This document shows, one piece after another, positions 54,196 to 64,000 of a stretch of DNA of 64,000 bases (position 1 is its first letter; every line of letters begins with the position of its first letter). Origin of the DNA: Lonicera japonica (Eukaryota; Streptophyta; Magnoliopsida; Dipsacales; Caprifoliaceae); assembly GCA_021464415.1 (NCBI GenBank), contig CM038471.1, positions 32,709,234-32,773,233 of the forward strand. The letters run 5' to 3'. The position numbers and the translations under genes were made by a program. The notes under the pieces were generated by a model. It saw only the letters and a list, made by a program, of their open reading frames with translations, had not been told where the DNA came from and did not search any database.

Positions 54196-56476
54196 GTAAG
54201 TAATGTTTTTTGTAATATTAGCCTACCCACTGATAATTATAATACACATTTTGATTTGAATAAAGACACAAAGTGGGCAAAAAAGAGGATTTTTCCCCTT
54301 TTCTTACCCAAGATCAGTTCTTCATTCTTTTTGATATATATATATATATATATTTAAAGTTTTATATACATTGAGTGATTTGTTCATATGTACTTATGTA
54401 GGTGTACATTTATACTTTTAATTGGTAGTGTTATACTTAAAATTATACTTCACGTACCATGTCCCATTCCCATATCAAAGCAACACCATTAAGGGTACAC
54501 TATCCTAGATCTCTCTCCAATTTTTCCTCTTTGTTTGTTTTTGGTTATTATTTGTGTTATTGAACCTGCTCCATAAACTCCAACGTTTCAAAATTGAGAA
54601 ACCAGGTTATATGCAATATAAATAAAGATAAACATGCATCGGATTCGATATCTTGTTGTTTTACTAATTGAGTTCTATTCAACTCGTCGAAAATAATCTT
54701 GTGGTAGGAACTTCATATTTTAGTCTTACATATGAACATAACTGCATTCAATAAAAATCTGTTGAATTAGTTCTTCTGGTGTGTAGATTTCACGCATCCT
54801 GATTATGGCGAACACTTCTTAGATATTTATTGCAATAAGAGAAGTGGTAGTAACTTAATTTACATTAGGATATGCTAAATAATCCATATGAAAAAAATGC
54901 TAATACATCTTAATAAAGAATTAGCAACCGCCATCATCAACTCCCCTCCTAGTTTTACCTGACATAAATGGATGCAGTTTGAATTTCTCAGCAGACCAAA
55001 AATAGTTCAGAAACAGAAATGTATGCAGGTTGAATTCAAATTAAACTAAGATTAGTTCATAACCGATTCCTCTAAAGAGTATTAAGCACATACAGAACTA
55101 GCCAACATCTTTGAATTTCAGAAGAGCAACAAGAAACCTCATCAACGTGTTCGTTTTTACATAGGCCATCTAAGAAAAAACATCTGCCAATTTGGTCTAG
55201 TATTTCGTACTGCTCCATGTAGAAATCTATTAGTGGCCTTCACAGGTACAATGTCAAATGTTTCAGTCCCAGGAAGAAATTATGACCAGAACAAGGCAAA
55301 ATCAAAAGATTAAACTATCAATTATGGTCGTACAGAAGAATAATTAGAGAACAACAACAAACAAAAGCTTTTTGTGAAATTATTAACAAGTGTTCATTTA
55401 CATAAGCAAACATTTTTTGTCTACATAAGCTTTTTGTGAAATTATTAACAAGCTATTTATTTATTTGTATATTTATTAAAAATATACAAATAAATAAATA
55501 TTTTTTGTCTTGTGTTTTTTCAATGAGCAAAAACAGATTTGTTATAGAAATAGCCATTAGTTGTAGCTTTGTGTGGTCTCGTCAATTAAATATTTTTCGT
55601 CTTGTGTTTTTTTTAAGCATACTTACTAAAGATGATTTTGATTAACATGTGTCTACTAATTAATTATATATGTTTCAAATTTCTAATTAATTATATATAC
55701 ATGAGAAGTAATGTGGGTAGTAGACTGTAATAAAATAAAATATTATCAATTTTCATAAATATGAAAGCACAAGAATATATAATGCTTTTTGTCTCTCTTT
55801 CTTTAAGAATAATATGGTTTGATCCGTTATTAGTAATAAGAACCCACTCTATGAATAAACTTAATTATCACAAAAATAACCAACTTACAAGCACAAATAT
55901 GTGTCACTCAAAACCCACAAAAATTGAAGCCAAATTCATCTATAATATTCTTTGTGTAGGACACCTCCAAGTTCACCAAGGGTCATACGCGTGAAGATAT
56001 GAGACTCCGTGTAGGACACCTCCAAGTTCGGGTACAAGTATGAATAAGTTGATTACTGTGATATATTGCATTCTTTAGCTTGTACATTTTCAGAATTTTA
56101 TTAGTTACTACTTTGTTAATTGTGTAAGATACACAGTTAACGTTAATTGTGTATCTCATACAATACCAATCAAACCAAAAGAAGTCTTCGCCTACTAACA
56201 TACTTTTCCCTCCATCTCTGATTAAGATTCTTATTTCGGTTTTTGTACTCCTTATGAAAACTTCAATTTCAACATAATCTTATGATCAAAAGTACAATTT
56301 CAAGGCTATCTGATAGCCAGAAATCAATGCACACTAATTTTTCTTAAACTAAGATTTCCCCTTTAACTTTTTTCACCTATGAGGGAAAACTTTAATTTCA
56401 ACAGTCAATGGCATAGAATAGAACTTATTTATAGTGAGATATGTATATATATAAAAGCAGGCAAACTAGTTATCTC

Positions 56477-56548
<72 letters not shown>

Positions 56549-57487
56549 GCCCTTCCGTCCATCACATATATAAAGTTGGAGTGGGGAAAAAACAGAGCAA
56601 CTGGGGTAAATCCAAGGATGGCTGCTTTCAAGGGTGATTAGTAATTAATGTTAGCACTTTATATTTATTAATTAGCTCACTTTGAAATGGTTTCTTTACA
56701 AGTGAATTTGTTAATTTGCATCACTGCTACATATATATATATATATATATATTACTCTGTGTTGTGGGGATCAAATTAATTGTTCTACCTCAGGCTCACT
56801 ATCTAAAGAGTTCACCATATGTTGAATTGGTGCATCGAATTCACTAACCAATAATTATATCTTTTTTTCTACAAACAACATTTGCAACAGGTAGCGCATA
56901 TTACACAGGTGCCATGTTGAACCAAAAATCTTACCATCCATAAACTTTATATATTTTCTTCTCTTTATTCTCTCTAAATTTCTCTTCCGGATATTTTCTT
57001 CAACTATAATCTCTCTCTTAATCTTGAATTTATGTTCCTTCTCCCCCAAATTCTAAGAATCAAACCCTAAACTATAGGCAAATTACTTAGATTCAGATTA
57101 GGAATTTATCAATTCCTAACACTACCCTTAGTTTTTCTCTTCTAATGATAAAAATCATCAAAATCCATTAGCATTCTAAAGTGATGGAACTAATAGAGTT
57201 TTAAGCACAACTAAATTAGTTCACTGAAAATTTGACTCATGGAGCTAATAACACAAAAATAAACATATCAAAGTATAATCCTTTGTGTCAAGAAATAGTA
57301 GATCTAGGGTTCAAAAATCCTTTTGTTTTTAAATTTCTTTGTGCGAAAAAATAACAGATCCAGGGCTAAAAAATCCCTTTTTCTATCTTCTTTGTGTAAA
57401 GAAACAATTAATCTTGGGTCCACAAATCCCAAATCACACCCAAAAAAATCAATCAAAACATAGAGTGAGAATGATGAAGAAACAATA
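54196..57487. other. CACTA copy 2 interior without recognisable genes
   Basis: Parallels 8663-11945. It includes the hairpin at 55454-55500, (ATA)n at 56478-56549 and a longer (AT)n near 56732. It ends at the deletion junction. Confidence 0.5.
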
Positions 57488-57539
57488 CATTTTCCTGTTT
57501 GCGTGCAAGGTGGAATGATATTAATGGTGCTACATTTAG

Positions 57540-57854
57540 ATGGAGAATGATGCTGATGGTGATGCGTTTGATGGTGCTGCTTCTGAGTCGATCTTGACAG
57601 AGAATGTCAAGTCTCAGGAGGAGAAACTCAAGTCTCAGAAGGAGCAACTCACAGCAGCGAACGAGCGCATTCACCAGCTTGAGGGACAATACGCAGATAT
57701 TCGTGAGATGGTGAGGCAGCTTAAGGAGACCCCTGAGGTGACGACTGGTTCGAATACCAATCAGATATTAACTTGTTTATTTAACCAAATTTGTACTTTT
57801 AAGACTTTTGTTATTACACTTGTATTTTTTGTGAACAAGTTTTTAATGTTGTAA
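57540..57854 (+). CDS. Coiled-coil exon of the CACTA element, copy 2
   Basis: Same KSQEEKL/KSQKEQL coiled coil as 14326-14556. The TGA stop is lost (GAGATGA to GATATTA), so the frame reads on for 28 residues into former 3' sequence. Probably non-functional. Confidence 0.35.
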   Translation: MENDADGDAFDGAASESILTENVKSQEEKLKSQKEQLTAANERIHQLEGQYADIREMVRQLKETPEVTTGSNTNQILTCLFNQICTFKTFVITLVFFVNKFLML

Positions 57855-58126
57855 ATGAACTACATTTAATGTTTGTATGTTATTTGTGAATTATACACTT
57901 GTATTTGTGTTGACTTTCTATGTGAATACTTGTTGAAATCGTATTGGTTTGAATTACAAGTTTGGTTGTGAATTGGTTTGAATTGCAACTTTGGTTGTGA
58001 ATAGGTTTAAATTGCAAGTTTAGTTGTGAATTTGTTTGAATTCCAGGTGTGAATGGATTTAAATTGTAGGTTTGACAAATCTATAGGTTGCTAGAATTAC
58101 AAATGCTTGTGGAATGGTAATTTTTC

Positions 58127-58714
58127 ACTTAAGAGACTGACAATTGCTATGTCAGTCGCTTAAGTGGCCAGCTTAAGTGACTGACAAATGCTATATCAGT
58201 AGCTTAAGTGTCCAGCTTAAGCGACTGACATAGAAATTGTCAGTCTCTTAAGCTGTACACTTACGCGACTAACATAACATTTGTCAGTCGTTTAAGTGTA
58301 CAGCTTAAGAGACTGACAATTTCTATGTTAGTCGCTTAAGTGACCTAGTTTAAGAGACTGAGAAATACATTGCCAGTCGCTTAAGTGACCTAGTTTAAAA
58401 GACTGAGAAATACATTATCACTCGTTTAAGCTGCCCCAACTTAAGAGATAGACAAAGCCATTGTCAGTCGCTTAAGCTAGCCTAGCTTAAGCGACTGATT
58501 TATTTCCTTTACTCGCCTAAGCCTTAAGTGACGGAGTTTGAGTCTGTGGCTTAAGAGTTACTTAAGCGACGGATTCATATTGCTCAGCCGCTTAAGAACT
58601 ACAGCCACTAGGGTTATGCGACAATACTTAAGCGACTGACAGTTAGTCGCTTAAGACTTAAGAGACGGAGAAGAGGTCTTAAGCGACTATGAGAGTTAGT
58701 CTTTTAAGACCTTT
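58127..58714. repeat. Right subterminal array, CACTA copy 2
   Basis: Counterpart of 14912-15500, same modules with scattered substitutions. Confidence 0.88.
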
Positions 58715-59049
58715 TATCAGGTAGTGGAAGGGCAAAAGTCGGAAAACCCTGTTCTAACTCCATCTTCTCTCCTTTTCTTCTTATTCCCTAATCCCCCCTT
58801 CTATTAACACACAATCTTTTATTAAAAAAAACAAATCAATTAACACATAATTCCTTTCTACTTCTTCTTCTTCCCCTCTCTCTCCCCCCCTTTAGTCCTT
58901 CTTTCTATCCCCAACATTATCTTATCTCACTACATTGCCAGCTGTAGACACCCCGATCCGTGACCCCCGCAAGAACCCTAAATGACCTACGAGAACTACT
59001 GATTTGGAGTCCGGGACCCACCCGAGCACCCGAAACTACCCCGAGGGGG

Positions 59050-59325
59050 TTTGTTACGCGACAAACCTATTTTCATGAAGGATTGTCGCACGACATATCA
59101 CATTGTCGCGCGACAATCCTGCTATGTCGCGCGACAATCCCTCTCTGCACCCGACCAACCACTTTCTGACACATCACAGTGTCAGAACCCATCACTTCAG
59201 CCGTTTGTCGCGCAACATTCAGGTATGTCGCGCGACAAACAGGCACAGTGAATTAGGAATGTCGCACGACAAACGGATATGTCGCGCGACACTTTCTTTT
59301 TCTGGGGAAATGTCGCGCGACAATC
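59050..59325. repeat. Array of TGTCGCGCGACA palindromes in the solo LTR
   Basis: Nine sites: five perfect 12-bp palindromes TGTCGCGCGACA (near 59104, 59125, 59226, 59280 and 59310) and four variants (ACGCGACA, two CGCACGACA, CGCGCAACA). They end about 15 bp upstream of the TATA box. Flanks often extend to AATG or CAATC. Confidence 0.9.
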
Positions 59326-59337
59326 TTCCCCGAGCAG

Positions 59338-59347
59338 TATAAATAGG
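59338..59347 (+). promoter_or_regulatory. TATA box of the solo LTR
   Basis: TATAAATAGG directly follows the palindrome array. Confidence 0.75.
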
Positions 59348-60556
59348 CCAACACCCCCAAGGGTTCAGGGCAGCAACTGGAATCTGGAAATTCTGAGTTT
59401 TAGTCTGATTTCATTATCAAGCATTCTATATTATCGTCTTATCTCTGGAGAATTATCGGATCTATTCCCGACACTCGACGTGTCCCGTCTCTGGAATCGA
59501 ATTCTCGGAAATATCTGAAGAAGGAAAAGATTATTATCGCCGGAAATCTCTCCGCTGGATTATATTTTCTTTCTTATTATTATTATTCTCGTCGGGAAGG
59601 TAAAGAAAGTCTCTTCTAGTATTTAAACATTAAATATCTGTGTACTTATTTTATTTCCGTCGTTTTGTCCACGTTTTATTTGAATAAACTTATTGCCAAG
59701 TTACAAATAGTCTATCGTTTTCAAAACAAAAGGCCCTGATAAAACTATTTGTAAAACCAGAAGAGTAAGTACATTACTATCCGGATAAAATCTTGTTTTC
59801 AAACCCGGACCGGTAAAACTTACTTAGGAAATTAAATACCCGATATATCCTATATGTTTCATAGATTGTGATACGTCCGGTAAAACTCCCCTCAAGAGTT
59901 CCAATTCCATATCGAAATTAGTTCCATCATAAGATCCGCACTTTTACAAAACTCGAGAAAACCGTCATTATCCGAGAAATAATACGGGAAACTCCATTTC
60001 TAAAGAAAACAACTCTTGTCACTTGTATTTGCATTTCTCAAAACGAAACATCGGATCTTGGAACACAAAGGTTTTTCTATCCTTTTCCCGTTTTTCCCAG
60101 AAATTAGGGTTTTCGCTCAGAAAGTAGTAGGCTATCAGTAAAAGCATCCAAGTTTTTCAACATAGAATAAACATATAAAGACCACTAGAGACCGAAAGGG
60201 CGAAATGGGTGCTTAACACCTTCCCAAACCGTAATATAATTTCCGAACCCTATAGAAACCTGGTTTCGTAGACAAACGTGTAAAGAAAGGCTTAAAACCT
60301 TTCCTCTTACACAACCATTTTGTACGTTTTCCCGTAAAACGTACTGGCGACTCTGAACAAACCCCTTTGCATCTAGAAATAGAACATAGGGACACATGAT
60401 ATGAATCAAAAGAGACACTCCAGCAAATGGAACAAAGGAATCCGTTCCGACGTTTCAGAAGCCCAACCGAACGGGGACGAGACTCGGGGGGTCGCATTTG
60501 CGGATTCTCACACCAGCACTGGATTTCTCTCCACTTTTCGACCAACACTAACCACT

Positions 60557-60769
60557 ATGGAGGCAGCAGTAACCTCCTCCTCCTCTTACTTGTACAAATT
60601 ACCAAACCTTAACCCTACTAGACTCACCCTTCCACTTTCTCCTTCTTCAAAGCTCCTTCGAGCTTTAGATCTTATTGGCCATAGCCAACGTATCTGTTCC
60701 AAAAAGGGATCCACAAATCCGTCCCTAAAAAAGGCACTAAACCCATCAATTTGTTCAAAAGGGCATTAA
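60557..60769 (+). pseudogene. Transit-peptide-like truncated exon, copy 2
   Basis: Same 70-residue frame as at 15766-15978 (one N to K change). The solo LTR now lies 44 bp upstream, and an in-frame ATG at 60401 inside the LTR reads through the duplicated CCAGC into this frame (122 residues in all). This gives an accidental chimeric ORF. Confidence 0.4.
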
Positions 60770-61788
60770 ACCCATGAATTTGTTCGAGTTAGATCAAATT
60801 CGATTTTGATTTTATGTTTAGATTGGTTTTCAATTTCTATTTACCTCTCGAGATTGGTTTTGAATTTGGGTTTCCTTTTCCTAATCAAGGCAATTATCAA
60901 TTTTTATTTAGATCTGGGTAGAGTTTATTTTCTTAATGTGCGTATATATATATATGCATATATGTAATAACAAGAGCATTCTTCTGCACAAGAATTCCAC
61001 AAAGAAAAACAAAAGAGAAAAAAAAAGAGTTTATACTCATAACTATCTCTCTTACTCTGGTGTTGGATTTCTTGCTTGGATTCGCACTCTTTTTTTAGTC
61101 TCACACGGTAGCAATGGTTGACTAAAAACTTCAGCTTTTTTCTCTTCAGAGTTTTATTTTGTCGTGTTATTATTTGTTGTAATTTTATTTTTAATCCAGC
61201 CCCCATTGGGTTAAAATTAAATCTTGGTTCGATCAGCCACTGACCACTAGGCTAGTTACACATCTATTAACTGCTTTTTGTTTTAAATTACATATCCACC
61301 TGCATGAAAGTAAAGTTTGCACATGCATCGCATGTGTTTCAAAGCCCAGTTATATAGAAAGCACAGTGGAGCCTTTACTTTTAATAGACGAGCCTTAACT
61401 TTTAAGGATGTTCATAACACCAAATTTATGAATTTTTTTCCTTGTCATTTTTATTAGAAATACAATTCATGTGGTTTGAACCCGTGACTTTTAAGTTAAT
61501 GAACAAAGATTCATCTACTAACCAGCACTATTTATTGTTTGGATTTTTTGATTATTTTAGATTAAATGATGCACTTTCAAAAAAATAAATTGCACATACA
61601 TCACATATCTTTCCGCGTCTAGTTAATGATATAATAAAAGTAGGCGCAAAACTAGGACTTAGCAGTTAGCTCTGAATGTCGGGAAAAAATTACATATAAC
61701 AGCCCAACTAACCCGCCAATGCGTAAAGTGTCCCAGCCCAATTATTTCCTTCAAGTGAAAAAGCTACTTCTCCAATTTTGAAAGTGGG

Positions 61789-61793
<5 letters not shown>
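60770..61793. other. No gene recognised, copy of 15979-16994
   Basis: As in block A. A (TC)n tract follows at 61794-61842. Confidence 0.4.
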
Positions 61794-61845
<52 letters not shown>

Positions 61846-61987
61846 TCATTTTGGAGCAATTCTAAAAATCCTCTTTTATCATTAGAACTATTTTGAAATG
61901 GGTTGATCAATATAAACCAGTTTATTGATCAATGTCAATGGGTAACAAGCCTTTTCTGCGCTATTTATATCACAATTAAAAATACTA

Positions 61988-62590
61988 CAAGTTAGAATAA
62001 GTGGACGATATTTAATCCGCAACATACCACTTCTAGTGTCCATCAACAAGAATTGTGTGACTAGAAATACGTAAAAATTATGTTAAACTAAAAACCGGTT
62101 GTCATTTTCCGTAAGAGCACCTACAGTGTCTTCATTGTCTGCTTAAAAAAAACACACGTGTTCATGAAAGATATAATTGAATTACAATGAATAAGAGCGT
62201 AAACAATGATATATGCAAGAAAAGAAAAATATCAAGTTCAAGTCGATCTCACCAAGAGGGTTTTTGGTGGATTTCATTGTTTACAATTAAATATGGAGAG
62301 ATTTAGACTGTCATTTTTTTTTAAATAAAATAAAATGGGGAAGAGGTGAAAAAAGTTTAAAATTAAGCGCCTTCCACATAGACAGGTTTCTTCTTAGGTT
62401 TTCTTTTCCTTTGATTTATAATATCCTCTATCTTTGTGTTTTGTGCTTGTATATATATATAGCCAACACCCTTTATATTTATAGCAAAGATTAATTTACT
62501 ACTAATTATGGATGTTAGAAGAATGGATAATGCGTGATACATAAAAGTAACATTTGTCCTAAAGGTGCGCTCGCAAATATGGGTGCTCAA
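61988..62590 (-). pseudogene. Decayed aspartic protease piece, copy 2
   Basis: As 17183-17841, but about 45 bp are missing between two GTGGAC-type words near 62005, removing part of the segment upstream of the first active site. Confidence 0.72.
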
Positions 62591-63412
62591 ATCTATTAAT
62601 AAGGATATATATATATATATATATACGTATTTTGTTAGAGCAATACAAAAATTTTAAAATATAAAATATAATTTTTTGAAACAGTACTTTACTCTAATAA
62701 ATAAAATATTGTTTTGACAATATAGCTACTCTTAATAATTTGTGATATTAGAAATGGGCCATGATCTCTTGCATGCATGGGAATGTTTTATGTCAAAAAT
62801 TTGGAGAATAATATTTTTCAAAAATAGGGGTCTATTTTTTAATAATTGTTAAAGTAGGTACCTATCAACAAATATATTGTGTTTTTTAAAATGAGAGGTT
62901 TCACCAAAATTAAGTGATACATAATTATTAATGAAGATTATTTTATTTATTATCCAAATTACCCTTCCTTTGTTTTTTTAAGCATTCAATTTAGGTTTTC
63001 TAATTTAAACCCATTTCAATTGGAGTCAAGAAAAATGTACAAAAGTTAAATTCACTGTTGACCAGTTGACAATAGGGTGAACCAAAATTAAATAAAATCT
63101 TTGTATAGTATAGTTAGATTTGCTCCAATGTGAAAATAAAAATCATAAGATTGTGCACTTTCGAAATTATACTTGAAAAATATATTTTATTTTTTGAGTC
63201 GTCCACAGACAAGTCTCTGACGAAGACTCAAATAAAAATAGTACAGTATATGTTTCAAGGGCAATTGCTTTAAATCAAAACCAAAGATTATGTTTTATAT
63301 CAATTGTTATATATGTATGTGTATAACTAAAAACTTACTGGTGCATTATCTATAATCATATTTTTCTTTATTTAGAAAAAAAAATTAAAAGTGAAGTAAA
63401 TATGCGAATAAT
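62591..63412. other. No gene recognised, copy of 17842-18661
   Basis: AT-rich spacer with (TA)n at 62605-62623, otherwise as in block A. Confidence 0.4.
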
Positions 63413-64000
63413 GAGTAAATACCATTAATGGCCACTGAACTATTGGCAAATTCTACCTGTAGTTACTGAACTTAATTTTGTTACACTTTGATCATTGAAA
63501 TTTTAAAACGTACTACCATTGACCACTCCGTTAAATCTCACCGTTAGTTTTTGACGGGAATCATGACATGTGCTTGTCACATGACATCCGAAGGGCATTT
63601 AAGTCATTTTTCACTTTTTCCCCTTTTCTTTTCTTTCTTTCTTCTTCTTCTTCTTCTTCTTCTTCTTCTTCTTCTTCTTCTTCTTCTTCTTTTTTCTTCT
63701 TTTTCCGATCTCTTCTTCTTCTCCTTCCGATTTGTTCTTCTTTTCTTCTTTTTCTTCTTCTTCTTCTTCTTTTTTCTTCTTCTTCCGATCTCTTCTTCTT
63801 CTCCTTCCGATCTCTTCTTCTTCTTCTTCTTCTTCTTCTTCTTCTTCTTCTTCTTCTTCTTCTTCTTCTTCTTCTTCTTCTTCTTCTTCTTTCTTCTTCT
63901 TCTGATCTTTTCTTCTTCTCCTTCCAATCGGTTCTTCCTTTCTTCTTCTTCTTTTTTTTTCTTGTTCTCCTTTTCGTTCCAATCTTCTTCTCCTTCTTCC
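63413..64000. mobile_element. Foldback MULE with (TTC)n core, copy 2, runs off window
   Basis: Left arm GAGTAAATACCATTAATGG and the preceding TGCGAATAAT are as in block A. The (TTC)n tract has one fewer 164-bp unit. The right arm is beyond the window. Confidence 0.85.

Larger units (their letters stand above)
49986..58726 (+). mobile_element. CACTA transposon, copy 2
   Basis: CACTA...TAGTG with GAA on both sides (49983-49985 and 58727-58729), identical ends to copy 1. Length is 8,741 bp; the 2.33-kb internal segment is missing (junction 57487/57488). The same target duplication at the same place means it was copied by segmental duplication, not by a new transposition. Confidence 0.93.
58943..60512 (+). 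mobile_element. Solo LTR of a Tat-type retrotransposon, only in copy A'
   Basis: Begins TGTAGACACCCCGATCCGTG and ends GGATTCTCACA, flanked by the 5-bp duplication CCAGC (58938-58942 and 60513-60517). Block A has the empty site with a single CCAGC at 15722-15726. The LTR holds a TATA box (59338-59347), an upstream array of TGTCGCGCGACA palindromes (59050-59325), and a downstream TGGCGACTCTG word. It is GC-richer than its surroundings. No internal region or second LTR is present, so it is a solo LTR formed by LTR-LTR recombination. It splits the CT-rich leader of the transit-peptide-like exon. Length is 1,570 bp. Confidence 0.92.
45801..64000. repeat. Block A', second copy of 1 to about 19.5 kb
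   Basis: From GGTTAATTAATTGCCGG onward the sequence follows 1-19480 base for base with scattered substitutions and small indels. Large differences: no MITE at the 3480 site, a longer (TTC)n near 49450, 2.33 kb less inside the CACTA, a 1.57-kb solo LTR more at 58943, and a deletion in the protease relic near 62005. It runs off the window inside the (TTC)n element. Confidence 0.95.

Noticed and set aside
59050..59325. TGTCGCGCGACA array as a sign of bacterial DNA
   Set aside because: It lies inside a TG...CA solo LTR with a 5-bp plant target duplication and an empty site in the other copy.
45801..64000. Second copy as a pure assembly duplicate of block A
   Set aside because: Not accepted as proven: clean insertion differences (MITE, solo LTR with target duplications) show two real sequences, but an allelic haplotig misjoin at the gap cannot be excluded without reads.

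Overview
This is nuclear DNA of a dicot-type flowering plant. It is AT-rich and gene-poor, with plant-type transposons (CACTA, Tourist/Harbinger-like MITEs, Helitron, MULEs, a Tat-lineage Ty3/gypsy element) and nepenthesin/CDR1-type aspartic protease genes. I cannot name the species from sequence alone. Nothing bacterial, viral or organellar is visible.

Layout. Block A (1 to about 20.9 kb) carries a Helitron with a nested MITE, an RNase H-like remnant, a polymorphic MITE, an 11-kb CACTA element bounded by a GAA target duplication, a truncated transit-peptide-like exon, a decayed piece of an aspartic protease gene, and a long-TIR foldback MULE whose core is a (TTC)n tract. Block B (about 20.9 to 27.6 kb) carries the one intact recognisable gene, a single-exon CDR1-like aspartic protease (21176-22429, minus), a small secreted-protein gene (23637-24173, minus) and a MULE with a transposase remnant. 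From 28.6 to 41.6 kb lies a decayed Tat/Ogre-type retrotransposon: 5' LTR, gag, protease, RT, two RNase H domains, integrase and an antisense plant-mobile-domain-like ORF. Its 3' end is lost in a 100-N scaffold gap (41644-41743). After the gap come block B' (41.7-45.7 kb, both genes broken) and block A' (45.8-64 kb), a near-identical second copy of block A that runs off the window.

The order A, B plus a stub of A, gap, B', A' fits a repeated B-A unit, with at least three units and the middle one truncated. A and A' look nearly identical by eye, while B and B' look clearly more diverged, so several duplication rounds (or a haplotig misjoin at the gap) are needed. Insertions present in only one copy (a Harbinger-like MITE in A; a solo LTR in A'; 2.3 kb more sequence in the CACTA of A) show the copies are distinct sequences.

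The most interesting structures are: (1) the CACTA element has captured a malectin-domain exon of a receptor-like kinase, with both splice sites kept; (2) its ends, and one internal block, are arrays of foldback modules built on AGTCGCTTAAG; (3) two unrelated Tat-type LTRs each carry arrays of short palindromes upstream of the TATA box (TGTCGCGCGACA in one, CCGTACGG in the other), the second also lying next to the antisense ORF.
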